Positions 10,094 through 18,301 of a DNA stretch of 64,000 nt are shown here, in pieces. Source of the stretch: Rothia dentocariosa ATCC 17931 (GTDB taxonomy: Bacteria > Actinomycetota > Actinomycetes > Actinomycetales > Micrococcaceae); contig NC_014643.1 of the NCBI RefSeq assembly GCF_000164695.2, positions 2,294,001-2,358,000 of the forward strand, read 5' to 3'. The first letter of the stretch is position 1; every line of letters begins with the position of its first letter. The notes under the pieces were generated by a model. The model searched no databases and was not told where the DNA came from. It saw only the letters and a list, made by a program, of their open reading frames with translations. The position numbers and the translations under genes were made by a program.

Positions 10094-10585
10094 CTAGTGA
10101 TGCTCAGACTGCCCGGATTCTTCAGTATGCAGCTGGAATGGGCCTGAGCTGAGTTTTACCTGGCAGTACGCCGCGCCTTTACCTTCTGCCTGTTCTACGT
10201 GGTGCACAGGCTCTTCTTCGCCGGTAACTTTGATACCGCATTTCACTACGTCATTAGGGTTATCCGCATAAACAGCCACCTGAATAACCTTGCCAGCCAA
10301 CTCATGGTTATCAGCCGAAGTCAGCCGATAGTAGTTAGTTTTCGCTTCTAGACTCTGCTCGGCAGAATTGATTTCTTGACCGTCTTGAAAGATCCGAAGC
10401 TTTCCAGTTTGAGCCTTATAACCATTATGTTCACTGCCGTTTAGGACCTCGGCGGAGACGGTAATATCGCCGCGATTTCCATAGTCTGGAGCGGAATTCA
10501 GAGACAAACCGGGCACAACTTCTGCGGAGCACCCGGTGAGTAACGCAACCGAAGCGGCCGCAACGAGAGTAATTTTCTTGACCAT
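10094..10585 (-). CDS. Lipoprotein, function unknown
   Basis: 163 residues from MVKKITLVAAASVALLTGCS. It has a basic n-region, a short hydrophobic core and the lipobox LTGC, so it is exported and lipid-anchored on the outer face of the membrane. The mature part is beta-rich with two Cys (VKCGI, AYCQV) about 40 residues apart and a His/Glu-rich end. An upstream in-frame start at 10633 would put 16 residues before the signal peptide and is less likely. The size and Cys arrangement resemble the secreted protein at 3116-3604, but I cannot show homology by eye. Confidence 0.75.
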   Translation of the reverse strand: MVKKITLVAAASVALLTGCSAEVVPGLSLNSAPDYGNRGDITVSAEVLNGSEHNGYKAQTGKLRIFQDGQEINSAEQSLEAKTNYYRLTSADNHELAGKVIQVAVYADNPNDVVKCGIKVTGEEEPVHHVEQAEGKGAAYCQVKLSSGPFQLHTEESGQSEHH

Positions 10586-10729
10586 ATGTCCATGGTAACA
10601 GTAGGCTACAGGCGAAAACGCTAGATGATGCAAGGTTTCAGCGTTGTACCCGTACTAGTTAAAATCTGACACTTTCGCAAAAGCGTCGATTGTCATCTCT
10701 TGAGCTAACCGCACGTTATCCTTAAGAGT

Positions 10730-11686
10730 ATGCCGCACTCTCCTTCACGCCGTCTGCTTCTCGCTGGTTCTCTCGGTGCATTAGCACCGATTATTTTTGC
10801 CTCCACGCCCAAGACTATTAATGCGACTACTAGCGATTTTTCCTCTACCGCTCATGAAACACAGGATAATGTTCCTGAGTCGCTCACGTTCTCTCCCGCA
10901 GCGCCGCCAAAGCCGAATGCAGGTTTCAACGTAGCAACTATTGCGAAACAGCCATGGTCTGCCCCTATGACCCGCCTGCCGGGTGAAGGACGTTATATCG
11001 CGTGGACCGTTGACGATGGAGTCAGCCCAGAAACAATTCGAGCCTACGCAGAATTTGCTGCGCGTACCGGTGTGCGCCTAACCTTCTTTGTCAATATGAC
11101 CTATGTGGGGTTCACTCAAAATGTTGATGTGCTTAAGCCGCTAGTGCAAACCGGACAGCTTCAAATTGCAAACCACACCTTTAGTCACCCCGATTTAAAA
11201 ACTCTCAAAGATGATCAGATTAAGCACGAACTAGAGAAGAACGAGGCTGAGATTCAAAGAGTTTTTGGGGTCTCGGCAAAGCCCTATTTTCGTCCCCCCT
11301 ACGGCAGCTATGATGCGCGAGTGCTCAAAGTAGCCGCTAGCGTAGGATACACGCGCCCGGTGCTGTGGGAAGGAACTCTCGGAGATGAGGCCAAAACCTC
11401 AGCGCGTGTTATCTATATGCGATCGCTCAAATACGTTCTGCCGCAACGAATCCTGTTAGGGCATCTGAATTTCACGACCATTATTCCGCTTCTTGATCGT
11501 CTTGCTGGGCTAGTCGCCGAGCGTAAGCTCATCACGGTCACACTCAACGACTATTTTGAGGGGCTAACCGAGGAAGAACGTAAGGCCTCCGAACCAAAAC
11601 CCGAAGATAAGAAGGACGAAAAGAAAGAAGAACCAGCTTCCCCAGCTCCGGCCGCGGGATCTGGTCTTGGCACCACCGGAAATTAG
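10730..11686 (+). CDS. Exported polysaccharide deacetylase (NodB domain), paralogue 1
   Basis: 318 residues. Removes acetyl groups from a cell-surface glycan or peptidoglycan (substrate not shown). N-terminal SRRLLLAGSLGALAP looks like a twin-arginine or Sec signal. NodB motifs in order: TVDDG (93-97, usually TFDDG), NHTFSH with metal ligands H149 and H153, RPPYG (188-192) and LGH (243-245). With D96 these give the metal triad. The last 40 residues form a Lys/Glu then Pro/Ala/Gly-rich tail absent from the second copy at 12609-13514, which has otherwise very similar core sequence. Single-gene transcript by position. Confidence 0.88.
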   Translation: MPHSPSRRLLLAGSLGALAPIIFASTPKTINATTSDFSSTAHETQDNVPESLTFSPAAPPKPNAGFNVATIAKQPWSAPMTRLPGEGRYIAWTVDDGVSPETIRAYAEFAARTGVRLTFFVNMTYVGFTQNVDVLKPLVQTGQLQIANHTFSHPDLKTLKDDQIKHELEKNEAEIQRVFGVSAKPYFRPPYGSYDARVLKVAASVGYTRPVLWEGTLGDEAKTSARVIYMRSLKYVLPQRILLGHLNFTTIIPLLDRLAGLVAERKLITVTLNDYFEGLTEEERKASEPKPEDKKDEKKEEPASPAPAAGSGLGTTGN

Positions 11687-11897
11687 AAACATACAGGATT
11701 TTAAGAAATATGTGCATCTTTGACCGTAGGTACAGCAAACAGTTAAAGAGGCACATGTTTTGATCTAGCATCATTTGCTTTGGTTGCCATAGGAACAGCC
11801 ATGCCCACCGAATCCGCAGGTTGTTCCTTCCGCTCTCCCCTTGGAGGCATTAGAGCTTTGAAGCCGTGTTCGGTCTTACAGGGCTCATAATTTAGGG

Positions 11898-12539
11898 CTA
11901 GTGAGTTTCAGTCCAAACCCGGTTGAGCCCTTCCAAAATTGCCGCGGACGGTTGAGCTCCGTTAATAACCCACTGCGCTTCAATCAAAAAGAAAGGAACG
12001 CTCGTGATGCCCAATTCCTGTGCCACGCGTTCGTCAGCGCGCACATCCTCAGCATAGTGGTCGCCAGCGAGTATTTCATCAACCTGACGTGAATCGAGAC
12101 CGATTTCAGCGGCAATCTTCCGAATGGACTCGTGTTTTTCAATGGAGCGTCCCTGCGTAAAATATGCTTTTTTGAAAGCCTCTTGAGCCTCTGCTGCTTT
12201 CCCCTGTGCAGTTGCGTGATGAATAATACGGTGAGCATCAAAACTATTGCCGTACTTTGCGATGCGCCAGTTAAAATCCAAGCCCACTTCTTGGGCACGT
12301 TCTGCTATTCCTTCTTGGGTAGCAATAGATTCCTCTAGGTTGAGAGAATATTTCGCGGCAATACGTTCAGCAAGCGGCAAAGCATTATCTTCCCGGGCAT
12401 TTTGGTCGAGCTCAAAGCTATGCCAACGAACCTCTACCTCATCACGGTGCTCAAATTGGGCGAGAGCTATTTCAAAATTCCTCTTACCTAAATAGCAGAA
12501 AGGGCAAACAATATCTGACCAAATATCTACGCGCATCAT
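11898..12539 (-). CDS. DsbA-family oxidoreductase (FrnE-like)
   Basis: 213 residues, the typical length for FrnE-like DsbA-family proteins. Thioredoxin fold with an active site CPFC in IWSDIVCPFCYLGKR (residues 6-20), a helical insertion, and the cis-Pro loop ITSVPFF near residue 180. There is no signal peptide, so it works in the cytosol as a thiol-disulfide oxidoreductase or isomerase-like protein. Start is one of two adjacent ATGs (12539 or 12536). It lies between the two deacetylase paralogues; I see no clear functional tie. Confidence 0.88.
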   Translation of the reverse strand: MMRVDIWSDIVCPFCYLGKRNFEIALAQFEHRDEVEVRWHSFELDQNAREDNALPLAERIAAKYSLNLEESIATQEGIAERAQEVGLDFNWRIAKYGNSFDAHRIIHHATAQGKAAEAQEAFKKAYFTQGRSIEKHESIRKIAAEIGLDSRQVDEILAGDHYAEDVRADERVAQELGITSVPFFLIEAQWVINGAQPSAAILEGLNRVWTETH

Positions 12540-12608
12540 GTACCTTTCAAGAGACTAACGATTACGCCGGTAAAACTCGCACAGCACTAATTTATTCCAG
12601 CGTACGTT

Positions 12609-13514
12609 CTACCCGTAATAGTCACGCAAGGTTACGGGGGTAAGATTCCGTTCGTCCAAAAGCATTTTGATCTTATCGAGCACTTCAATAACTCCGGGGT
12701 AGTTCAAATGGCCAATGAGAATAGTCTGCGAGTTCGCATATTTTTTGGAATATGCGTATATTTCTTCGGCAGGTATGGGTGAAGAATCAGCTAAAGACCC
12801 GTACCAGAGAACCGCCCTGTCGAATCCTGCACCTGCTGCAGCCTCAAGCACACGAGAATCATAGTATCCGTATGGTGGGCGGTAATATGGTTTAGAAGAC
12901 ACGCCGAAAAGTCGCTGTATCTCTTCGTCATTTTTCGTTAATTCTTCGGCAATTCCTGCATCATCTAGCGTAGTCAGCGCCGCATGCGACCACGTATGAT
13001 TGCCGATTTGAATCTGCCCTGATTCTACCAACGGTTTAAGAACGTCTAGGTTCGGTTCAAAAGCGTTATATGACCCGTTGATAAAGAAGGTAAGCCGGGT
13101 TCCCGTTCGGGCGGCAAAATCTGCGTAGGCGCGCACAACATCAGGGCTTTTCCCGTCATCAACGGTCCAAGCAATATAGTTCCCTGTACCTTCCAAAGCG
13201 GTTTGCGGTTCATCCCACGGGTGCGCCACCTCTATGGGATTTATCGACTCCGGCAAGGCCACTTTCTGCTGGTCATCCTCTTCTGAGGAATCTAACGCTG
13301 GCGCCGAAGATGCAGAGGACGAATCTACCCATGATGCTGATTCCTCAATGCCCGCGACCTTTTCATCTCGTGTTACGGCGTAAGGCACGCCTGCACCCAA
13401 AAGCGGGGTGAGCATACCTAAAACAGCCGCTCGGCGTGGTATACGGGTGAAACGATCCGCCGATTTACGATGTGGGGTTTCGTTGCTTGGACTCTGGTGT
13501 TTATATGGGTACAT
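12609..13514 (-). CDS. Exported polysaccharide deacetylase (NodB domain), paralogue 2
   Basis: 301 residues. Long basic N-terminus ending RIPRRAAVLGMLTPLLGAG, a Tat/Sec-like signal or anchor, then a Ser/Asp/Glu-rich linker (about residues 56-100). The NodB core has TVDDG (117-121), GNHTWSH (H173, H177), RPPYGYYD and IGHLN. The core is closely similar to the protein at 10730-11686 (shared YIAWTVDDG, YADFAARTG-like and LDVLKPLV stretches), so the two arose by duplication, with the C-terminal charged tail in only one. Likely modifies envelope glycan; regulation not visible. Confidence 0.88.
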   Translation of the reverse strand: MYPYKHQSPSNETPHRKSADRFTRIPRRAAVLGMLTPLLGAGVPYAVTRDEKVAGIEESASWVDSSSASSAPALDSSEEDDQQKVALPESINPIEVAHPWDEPQTALEGTGNYIAWTVDDGKSPDVVRAYADFAARTGTRLTFFINGSYNAFEPNLDVLKPLVESGQIQIGNHTWSHAALTTLDDAGIAEELTKNDEEIQRLFGVSSKPYYRPPYGYYDSRVLEAAAGAGFDRAVLWYGSLADSSPIPAEEIYAYSKKYANSQTILIGHLNYPGVIEVLDKIKMLLDERNLTPVTLRDYYG

Positions 13515-13567
13515 ATACTTCTACCCTATCGTGCTCTCGTGTAGAGGCATAGTGCTTTTACATAACT

Positions 13568-13605
13568 TATAAAGTTGGGCGGGAACGTTCCCACCCAACT
13601 TTATA
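13568..13605 (-). terminator. Terminator after Excalibur lipoprotein
   Basis: A 38-bp near-perfect palindrome: arms TATAAAGTTGGG and CCCAACTTTATA flank GGGAAC/GTTCCC, with one mismatch (C/A). It lies 19 bp beyond the lipoprotein stop. Confidence 0.75.
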
Positions 13606-13623
13606 TAACGTAACTATTAGGAT

Positions 13624-14208
13624 TTATTTCTTTTTAGGTTCGCAAGCGATACCATCACCATCTGAATCAAGATGAGTTCCATACCCCGGCTGTCCGCGGT
13701 ATAAAGGCGCAGCCCCTGCCGCCCGTGCAGCAGCACAATTTTTGTAATAGACACCACCACCGTTATTTACAGGCGCAGGCTGTTCTGGAACCGGGGCAAT
13801 ATGCCGCTGCTGCGCCGAAGTCTGCGCAGGCACGGGTGCAACAGGTTGCTGCTGCACGGGATCCTGTTGCTGTTGAACCGGAGAAGGTTGTTGAGCTGCC
13901 TCGGGCTGAGGGGCAGAAGTAGAGGCGTCATCAAGAGGTACCTCGACAACATCCTCATGCTGTTCAGCGTCAGCAGTGGCAGCTGGTTCTGGCGTTACTT
14001 CAGAAATAGTGGGAGAGGTAGTTGGAGTAGGGGTTGGTGACGGAGTTATGGAAGCCGTAGGGCTTGCAAAGGTGCTCGTAGAGGCCGTCGCAGAGATTGA
14101 TGGGGATGAAGAAGGGGTTTGTTCTTTGCGGGCATTATTGCCGGAGCATCCGGTAAACAACACAGCACCAATAAGCGCCACCGCGACAATGTGGTTTCTC
14201 ATATACAA
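13624..14208 (-). CDS. Lipoprotein with C-terminal Excalibur domain
   Basis: 194 residues. The signal peptide ends in the lipobox FTGC (near residue 21). A long Ser/Thr/Pro then Gln/Pro-rich linker (about 25-150) follows, typical of wall-spanning spacers. The last 40 residues are an Excalibur domain: YYKNCAAARAAG, YGTHLDSDGDGIACE, with the DxDxDGxxCE calcium-loop-like motif. Function is unknown; the family is extracellular and often near DNA-uptake or nuclease proteins. AGGA lies 8 nt before ATG 14208. A perfect 19-bp inverted repeat is just upstream (14246-14264). Confidence 0.88.
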   Translation of the reverse strand: MYMRNHIVAVALIGAVLFTGCSGNNARKEQTPSSSPSISATASTSTFASPTASITPSPTPTPTTSPTISEVTPEPAATADAEQHEDVVEVPLDDASTSAPQPEAAQQPSPVQQQQDPVQQQPVAPVPAQTSAQQRHIAPVPEQPAPVNNGGGVYYKNCAAARAAGAAPLYRGQPGYGTHLDSDGDGIACEPKKK

Positions 14209-14245
14209 TTATTCCTCATGAATGAGTGGTGAATAAATCCTCATG

Positions 14246-14264
14246 GAGAGCTACCGTAGCTCTC
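14246..14264. promoter_or_regulatory. Perfect inverted repeat upstream of Excalibur lipoprotein
   Basis: GAGAGCTAC-C-GTAGCTCTC, 9-bp arms with a one-base centre, 38 bp before the lipoprotein start. It could be an operator for a dimeric regulator or a hairpin in the 5' leader. No family consensus recognised. Confidence 0.4.
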
Positions 14265-14471
14265 TGTACTAGTTTAGCCTAAACTTATGGTCTCTAATAC
14301 TCCGTGTTTTTATATTTGAGAAATTCCCAATGGAGTCGTATCTTGACATATGTTTCTTAGAACAGGTTCATCATTATGAAGTTTTTATCTCTGATGTTAT
14401 AACGAATGTCTTCTCCAGAAGATCATCAGATTTTCCCTAGAAGCCTCACAAAATTCAGCATAATATTCTTG

Positions 14472-14939
14472 CTATCGAAGGTTTTCGAGAAAATTATCGA
14501 GCTCGGCAGGAGCACAGAACCGGTATATATGTGCTTGTACTTCTGGATGCGCGCATGCCGCCATAATACGCGGCAAGCTGTCGCGCCTATAGCGCAGAAT
14601 CCATTTCCAAAATTCTAGGTTCTCCGGGGAGCGCCGTAACGCACGCATACCGCATACGCGAGCGCTAAAGTCTAAGAGAATAACCGTATCTGCCGCCTTG
14701 AGCCGTTCTAGTAGTTTGGTATCATATACGCCTAAATCACCGTCTATAATCCATTCAGGCTCAGAGATGATCTGCTGATGAATAACATTCCACTGATCTA
14801 CTGGAGTAGGTGTAAGGTCTTCATCCCAGAAATACTGGTCTAGCTCGAAAATAGGTAGTTTATAGCGGGTAGCAAGATAGGAAGCCAGGGTACTTTTACC
14901 GGCACCGCCGCGGCCTAAAATAGCAATACGTTTCATCAT
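14472..14939 (-). CDS. P-loop kinase-like protein (adenylate kinase/FlaR-like)
   Basis: 155 residues. Walker A GRGGAGKST (residues 9-17), a short core and DTVILLDF as Walker B. The sequence ELDQYFWDEDLTPTP and the WIIDGDLG stretch resemble the small topology-modulation/adenylate-kinase-like NTPases. An Arg-rich helix RALRRSPENLEFWKWILRYRRD forms a lid region. Cytosolic. AAGG is 4 nt before the first ATG of a pair. Substrate unknown. It is followed upstream, in the same direction, by glutaminase with a 23-bp gap, so the two may be co-transcribed. Confidence 0.8.
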   Translation of the reverse strand: MMKRIAILGRGGAGKSTLASYLATRYKLPIFELDQYFWDEDLTPTPVDQWNVIHQQIISEPEWIIDGDLGVYDTKLLERLKAADTVILLDFSARVCGMRALRRSPENLEFWKWILRYRRDSLPRIMAACAHPEVQAHIYRFCAPAELDNFLENLR

Positions 14940-14962
14940 GACACCTTATAAATTCTCAAAGA

Positions 14963-16240
14963 CTAGTAGTATTCGAGTTCGTCAATGCTGCCCAATACGG
15001 CAACATCCATAGTTCTCAGGGCCTCAAGATTTGTAATAGTGTCATCTTGATCAATCAGATATACAGTGTATCCCTCGTGTCTCATTCTTCTCATAATTTC
15101 TAGAAGCATATGCTGGGCAACCTCGTCCACAGAATAAACTCGGGTAACATCGAGCGCTATTCGTGTTCCCATGTAGTGTGTATCAACAATTTCACGGATA
15201 ACTCGCTCTGCACCGGCAAATCTAATTCTGCCCTGCAGTTGAATTACCTGGGTTATTTTCTCACCGGAGCCTATTCGGTAGTTAGCTCGTATTGCGGACC
15301 GAGCAACAGTGGGTATGTTCATAACGTGCATGCCCATATCTGAGGAGAATCGTTCGAAGAGAGATACACCGCGCACGCTGTTGCCGTGTACATCTAGGCG
15401 TGGTGAAAATGTTGCTAGTCCCAGCTGGCCCGGTACGGCGCCAATAATTCCCCCGCCTACCCCACTTTTAGCGGGAATTCCGACCTGCGTTGCCCAGTCC
15501 CCTGCAGCGTTGTACATACCGCAGGTGAACATAACACTCAGTACCTGACGCACCACTGTCTTAGGTACTACCTGTTCCCCGGTAACGGGTTGAATTCCGT
15601 AGTTTGCCAGAGTTGCCGCCATCATCGCCAAATCCTGCACGGTTACCAGCAAAGAGCATTGACGGGTGTAGCCTTCGACCACGCCGGCGGGGTTCTCCGT
15701 GAGAATGTCGTGACTGCGAAGCATATGAGCGATCGCTAGATTACGATGCGCGTGCTCGATTTCAGATGAGTACACCGCTTCATCAACGTCAAGGGAACGA
15801 CCAGCGAAGGCAGAGAGCCCAGAAATCACACGTTCCATACGCTCTGCCGGATTCATTGTTTCTGTACCGACTAAAGAATGCGTGGTAATTGCGCCAGCGT
15901 TAATCATGGGGTTTAGCGGACGACCAGAGCTGTCTTCAAGGGAGATCTCGTTGAAGGGTTCCCCGGACGGTTCAACTCCCACTTTGTCTAAGACTTTCTC
16001 AAACCCGCGATCAGCAAGGGCTAAAGCATACACGAAAGGCTTTGAGATGGATTGAATGGTAAATAGCGAATCAGTATCGCCGGAAGCATAGAGTTCCCCA
16101 TCGACCATAGCTATAGAGGCGCCAAGACGTTCAGGATCAACCTCGGCAAGTTCAGGAATATAATTCGCAAGTACACCCGTTCTATCGGCCGCAACGCTTT
16201 GGAGGACTTCGTCAAGGTAGCTCGGTATCGGTGAATGCAT
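14963..16240 (-). CDS. glsA: Glutaminase with C-terminal STAS domain
   Basis: 425 residues. Hydrolyses glutamine to glutamate and ammonia. The first 310 residues are a class A serine-type glutaminase: TIQSISKPF carries the S-x-x-K catalytic pair; NPMINAGAI, and KSGVGGGIIGAVPG close the active site. The remaining 110 are a STAS-like domain (IRFAGAERVIREI, then ALDVTRVYSVDEVAQ), a known fusion in actinobacteria that may respond to a nucleotide or partner. Cytosolic. The downstream kinase-like gene is 23 bp away. Confidence 0.93.
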   Translation of the reverse strand: MHSPIPSYLDEVLQSVAADRTGVLANYIPELAEVDPERLGASIAMVDGELYASGDTDSLFTIQSISKPFVYALALADRGFEKVLDKVGVEPSGEPFNEISLEDSSGRPLNPMINAGAITTHSLVGTETMNPAERMERVISGLSAFAGRSLDVDEAVYSSEIEHAHRNLAIAHMLRSHDILTENPAGVVEGYTRQCSLLVTVQDLAMMAATLANYGIQPVTGEQVVPKTVVRQVLSVMFTCGMYNAAGDWATQVGIPAKSGVGGGIIGAVPGQLGLATFSPRLDVHGNSVRGVSLFERFSSDMGMHVMNIPTVARSAIRANYRIGSGEKITQVIQLQGRIRFAGAERVIREIVDTHYMGTRIALDVTRVYSVDEVAQHMLLEIMRRMRHEGYTVYLIDQDDTITNLEALRTMDVAVLGSIDELEYY

Positions 16241-16546
16241 GAGTTCCCTCCTGACGGACGATATTTTCCTAGTACACGGCGTGAGGTTCTTGGGCGTAGA
16301 AACTTCATGCGTCTTCGCTGTGGCAAGATTCCGCCTATGTCCCAGCTTCTTGAAGTTTAGCTTTTAAGCCTTAAATACTCCAAATATGGCTTAACTATTC
16401 CATCTGTTCGTAGGTGTATTCCCCTTTCCTCTTCCCAGTGGCTAGGGCAAATTCTGCTTTCAGGTAGTTTTTCGTGTCCTGCAGGTCTTTAGCACGACCG
16501 TATATTGTAGCTTTGACATTGATACGAAAATTACGAAAGGAGAATC
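16241..16546. other. Divergent intergenic region glsA / SDR, no gene seen
   Basis: About 300 bp between two divergent genes. I see AT-rich sequence and a TTGACA-like hexamer near 16515, too close to the SDR start to be paired with a good -10. No ORF with a ribosome site and no strong hairpin. Confidence 0.5.
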
Positions 16547-17320
16547 ATGTCCACGTTAATTACTGGTGCGTCTTCGGGGATCGGCGAGGAGTTCGCACAC
16601 CGTTATGCCGCTCAGAAACACGACCTCGTCTTAGTAGCGCGAACCGAAAGTAAACTCCAGGATCTAGCCGAAAAGCTGCGCGCCGAGCACGGTATTACAG
16701 TAACGGTAATTCCTTGTGACCTATCCGAACCCGATGCGGCTGAGCGGCTCTGGGAAGAAACGAACCGTGCTGAGCTAGAGATTGATGTACTTGTCAATAA
16801 TGCAGGGTTTGGAACCTCCGGTGACGTCGCTGATGAGAGCCCTGAGCGTCTGGAACAAGAAGTACGCCTTAACTGCCTCACATTAACAGGTCTGACGGCT
16901 CGGTATCTGCCCGCCATGCGTGAACGCAAAAACGGAACCATCATCAACGTTGCTTCGACTGCTGCCTTTCAGCCACTGCCCCATATGGCGGTGTACGGCG
17001 CAACCAAAGCATTCGTACTTTCCTTTACTGAAGCGCTCTGGTCCGAAACCCGAAAAGACGGCATCCGCGTACTTGCGGTCTGTCCCGGCCCCACCGATAC
17101 CTCATTCTTTGAAATCGCCGGTGAATCTGCAACAGTCGGAAAAATGCGCTCTGTCCATCAGCTGCTAGACAACACGTTGCGTACTCTAAAAACCACGAAA
17201 CCCAGTTTTGTGGATGGAGTGGGGAACGCCATTGTGGCGCGATTTGTAACCCGTGTGGTGCCTAAGCGCTTCGTCATGACAATAGTCGATCGTGCGCTCC
17301 AACATAGGAGCTCTCAATAG
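16547..17320 (+). CDS. Short-chain dehydrogenase/reductase
   Basis: 257 residues, classical SDR. Cofactor motif TGASSGIGEE (residues 6-15), NNAGFGTSG (about 84-92), catalytic Ser in VASTAAF and YGATK with the catalytic Tyr and Lys, then CPGPTDT. Cytosolic; substrate unknown. The strong AAAGGAG site 5 nt before ATG fixes the start. It stands alone. Confidence 0.9.
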   Translation: MSTLITGASSGIGEEFAHRYAAQKHDLVLVARTESKLQDLAEKLRAEHGITVTVIPCDLSEPDAAERLWEETNRAELEIDVLVNNAGFGTSGDVADESPERLEQEVRLNCLTLTGLTARYLPAMRERKNGTIINVASTAAFQPLPHMAVYGATKAFVLSFTEALWSETRKDGIRVLAVCPGPTDTSFFEIAGESATVGKMRSVHQLLDNTLRTLKTTKPSFVDGVGNAIVARFVTRVVPKRFVMTIVDRALQHRSSQ

Positions 17321-17530
17321 GATGCATACCCTTCTCTTCCCTGGATGAAGGAGCATATTCTTTAAACTCTTTTTAGAATCTTAGCTAGGTTTTTAAATGT
17401 ATTGTTCGGGGTAATCGCCATACCCCTCTTATCTCTTCGCACTATTATTTCGTGTAAGGGACAAATACTATTACGCGCCAAAGGTACATTCATGTGAAAG
17501 CACCATGTACTGTTAGAAAAATAATAAAAT

Positions 17531-17558
17531 ACCGCCCAGTCCTTTCGGACCAGACGGT
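17531..17558 (-). terminator. Terminator after tRNA-Ala
   Basis: Stem ACCGTCTGGTCC / GGACTGGGCGGT closed by a GAAA tetraloop, then a run ATTTTATTATTTTT on the minus strand. Textbook intrinsic terminator for the tRNA gene. Confidence 0.9.
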
Positions 17559-17564
17559 AAATAG

Positions 17565-17637
17565 TGGAGATAAGGGGACTCGAACCCCTGACCCCCTGCA
17601 TGCCATGCAGGTGCGCTACCAGCTGCGCCATATCCCC
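17565..17637 (-). tRNA. tRNA-Ala (anticodon GGC)
   Basis: 73-nt cloverleaf on the minus strand. Acceptor GGGGATA/TATCTCC (one G-U), D-arm GCGC..GCGC, anticodon stem CCTGC/GCAGG with loop ATGGCAT (anticodon GGC), T-arm AGGGG..CCCCT with TTCGAGT loop. Discriminator A; CCA is not encoded. Its own terminator follows. Confidence 0.93.
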
Positions 17638-17731
17638 TCATATAGTTTTGCGTTGCCTTAGCAACAGAAAACATAATACACATCTTTCTGCCACGCATGC
17701 AAGTTCTCGCACTGGTACAGACATAAAATAC

Positions 17732-17779
17732 GGGGCACCGCCGAAGATACCAAATTCTGGTATGCCTCAGCGGTGCCCC
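17732..17779 (-). terminator. Terminator after rsfS
   Basis: Arms GGGGCACCGC and GCGGTGCCCC, with inner pairing GATACC/GGTAT, then GTATTTTATG on the minus strand. It lies just beyond the rsfS stop. Confidence 0.85.
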
Positions 17780-17798
17780 ACATGATGCAACAAAATTT

Positions 17799-18230
17799 TT
17801 ACTCGTCAGCAGGAACGGCCCGAGATGCTTCCTCTTCGCTTTCGCCTTCTAGATCAAACGGAACTTCATGGGTAACACCTAGTTCAATACGCGGAGCCTG
17901 CGCCCACAAACGATCCAGAGCATAGAACTCGCGATCTTCTTCATGCTGAACATGCACTACGATGTCCCCAAAATCTAGGAGAATCCAACGACCAGATGCA
18001 CGTCCTTCTCGGCGTACCGGCTTCAAATCAGCCTGTTCTCGAAGCGCATCCTCAATTTCATCAGCAACCGCATTGACGAGGCGCTCATTATGTGCCGAAA
18101 CTACCAAGAAACCGTCAATCAGCCCCATAGCGTCAGAAGCATCTACCGCAAACAGCTGGGTTCCTTGTTTTTCTTCCGCCGCTCGGGCGGCAATGCGCAG
18201 AGCCTCACAAGAGGACTGTGCAGCAGTCAT
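17799..18230 (-). CDS. rsfS: Ribosome silencing factor RsfS
   Basis: 143 residues. Binds ribosomal protein L14 and blocks subunit joining under nutrient limitation. Family pattern: DGFLVVSAHNERLVNAVADEI, RWILLDFGDIVVHV and FYALDRLW, with a short acidic tail. The start is ATG 18230 with AAGGA 5 nt upstream; a longer frame reaches into the preceding gene and is not needed. It ends the obg-nadD gene string and is followed by a strong terminator and tRNA-Ala. Confidence 0.93.
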   Translation of the reverse strand: MTAAQSSCEALRIAARAAEEKQGTQLFAVDASDAMGLIDGFLVVSAHNERLVNAVADEIEDALREQADLKPVRREGRASGRWILLDFGDIVVHVQHEEDREFYALDRLWAQAPRIELGVTHEVPFDLEGESEEEASRAVPADE

Positions 18231-18301
18231 TTTTTCCTTTCTTGCCGCCAGGTTTCTCTGACAGACAGGCGCCAAAGCAAGCAAACGTTTAATGCCAATC
18301 G

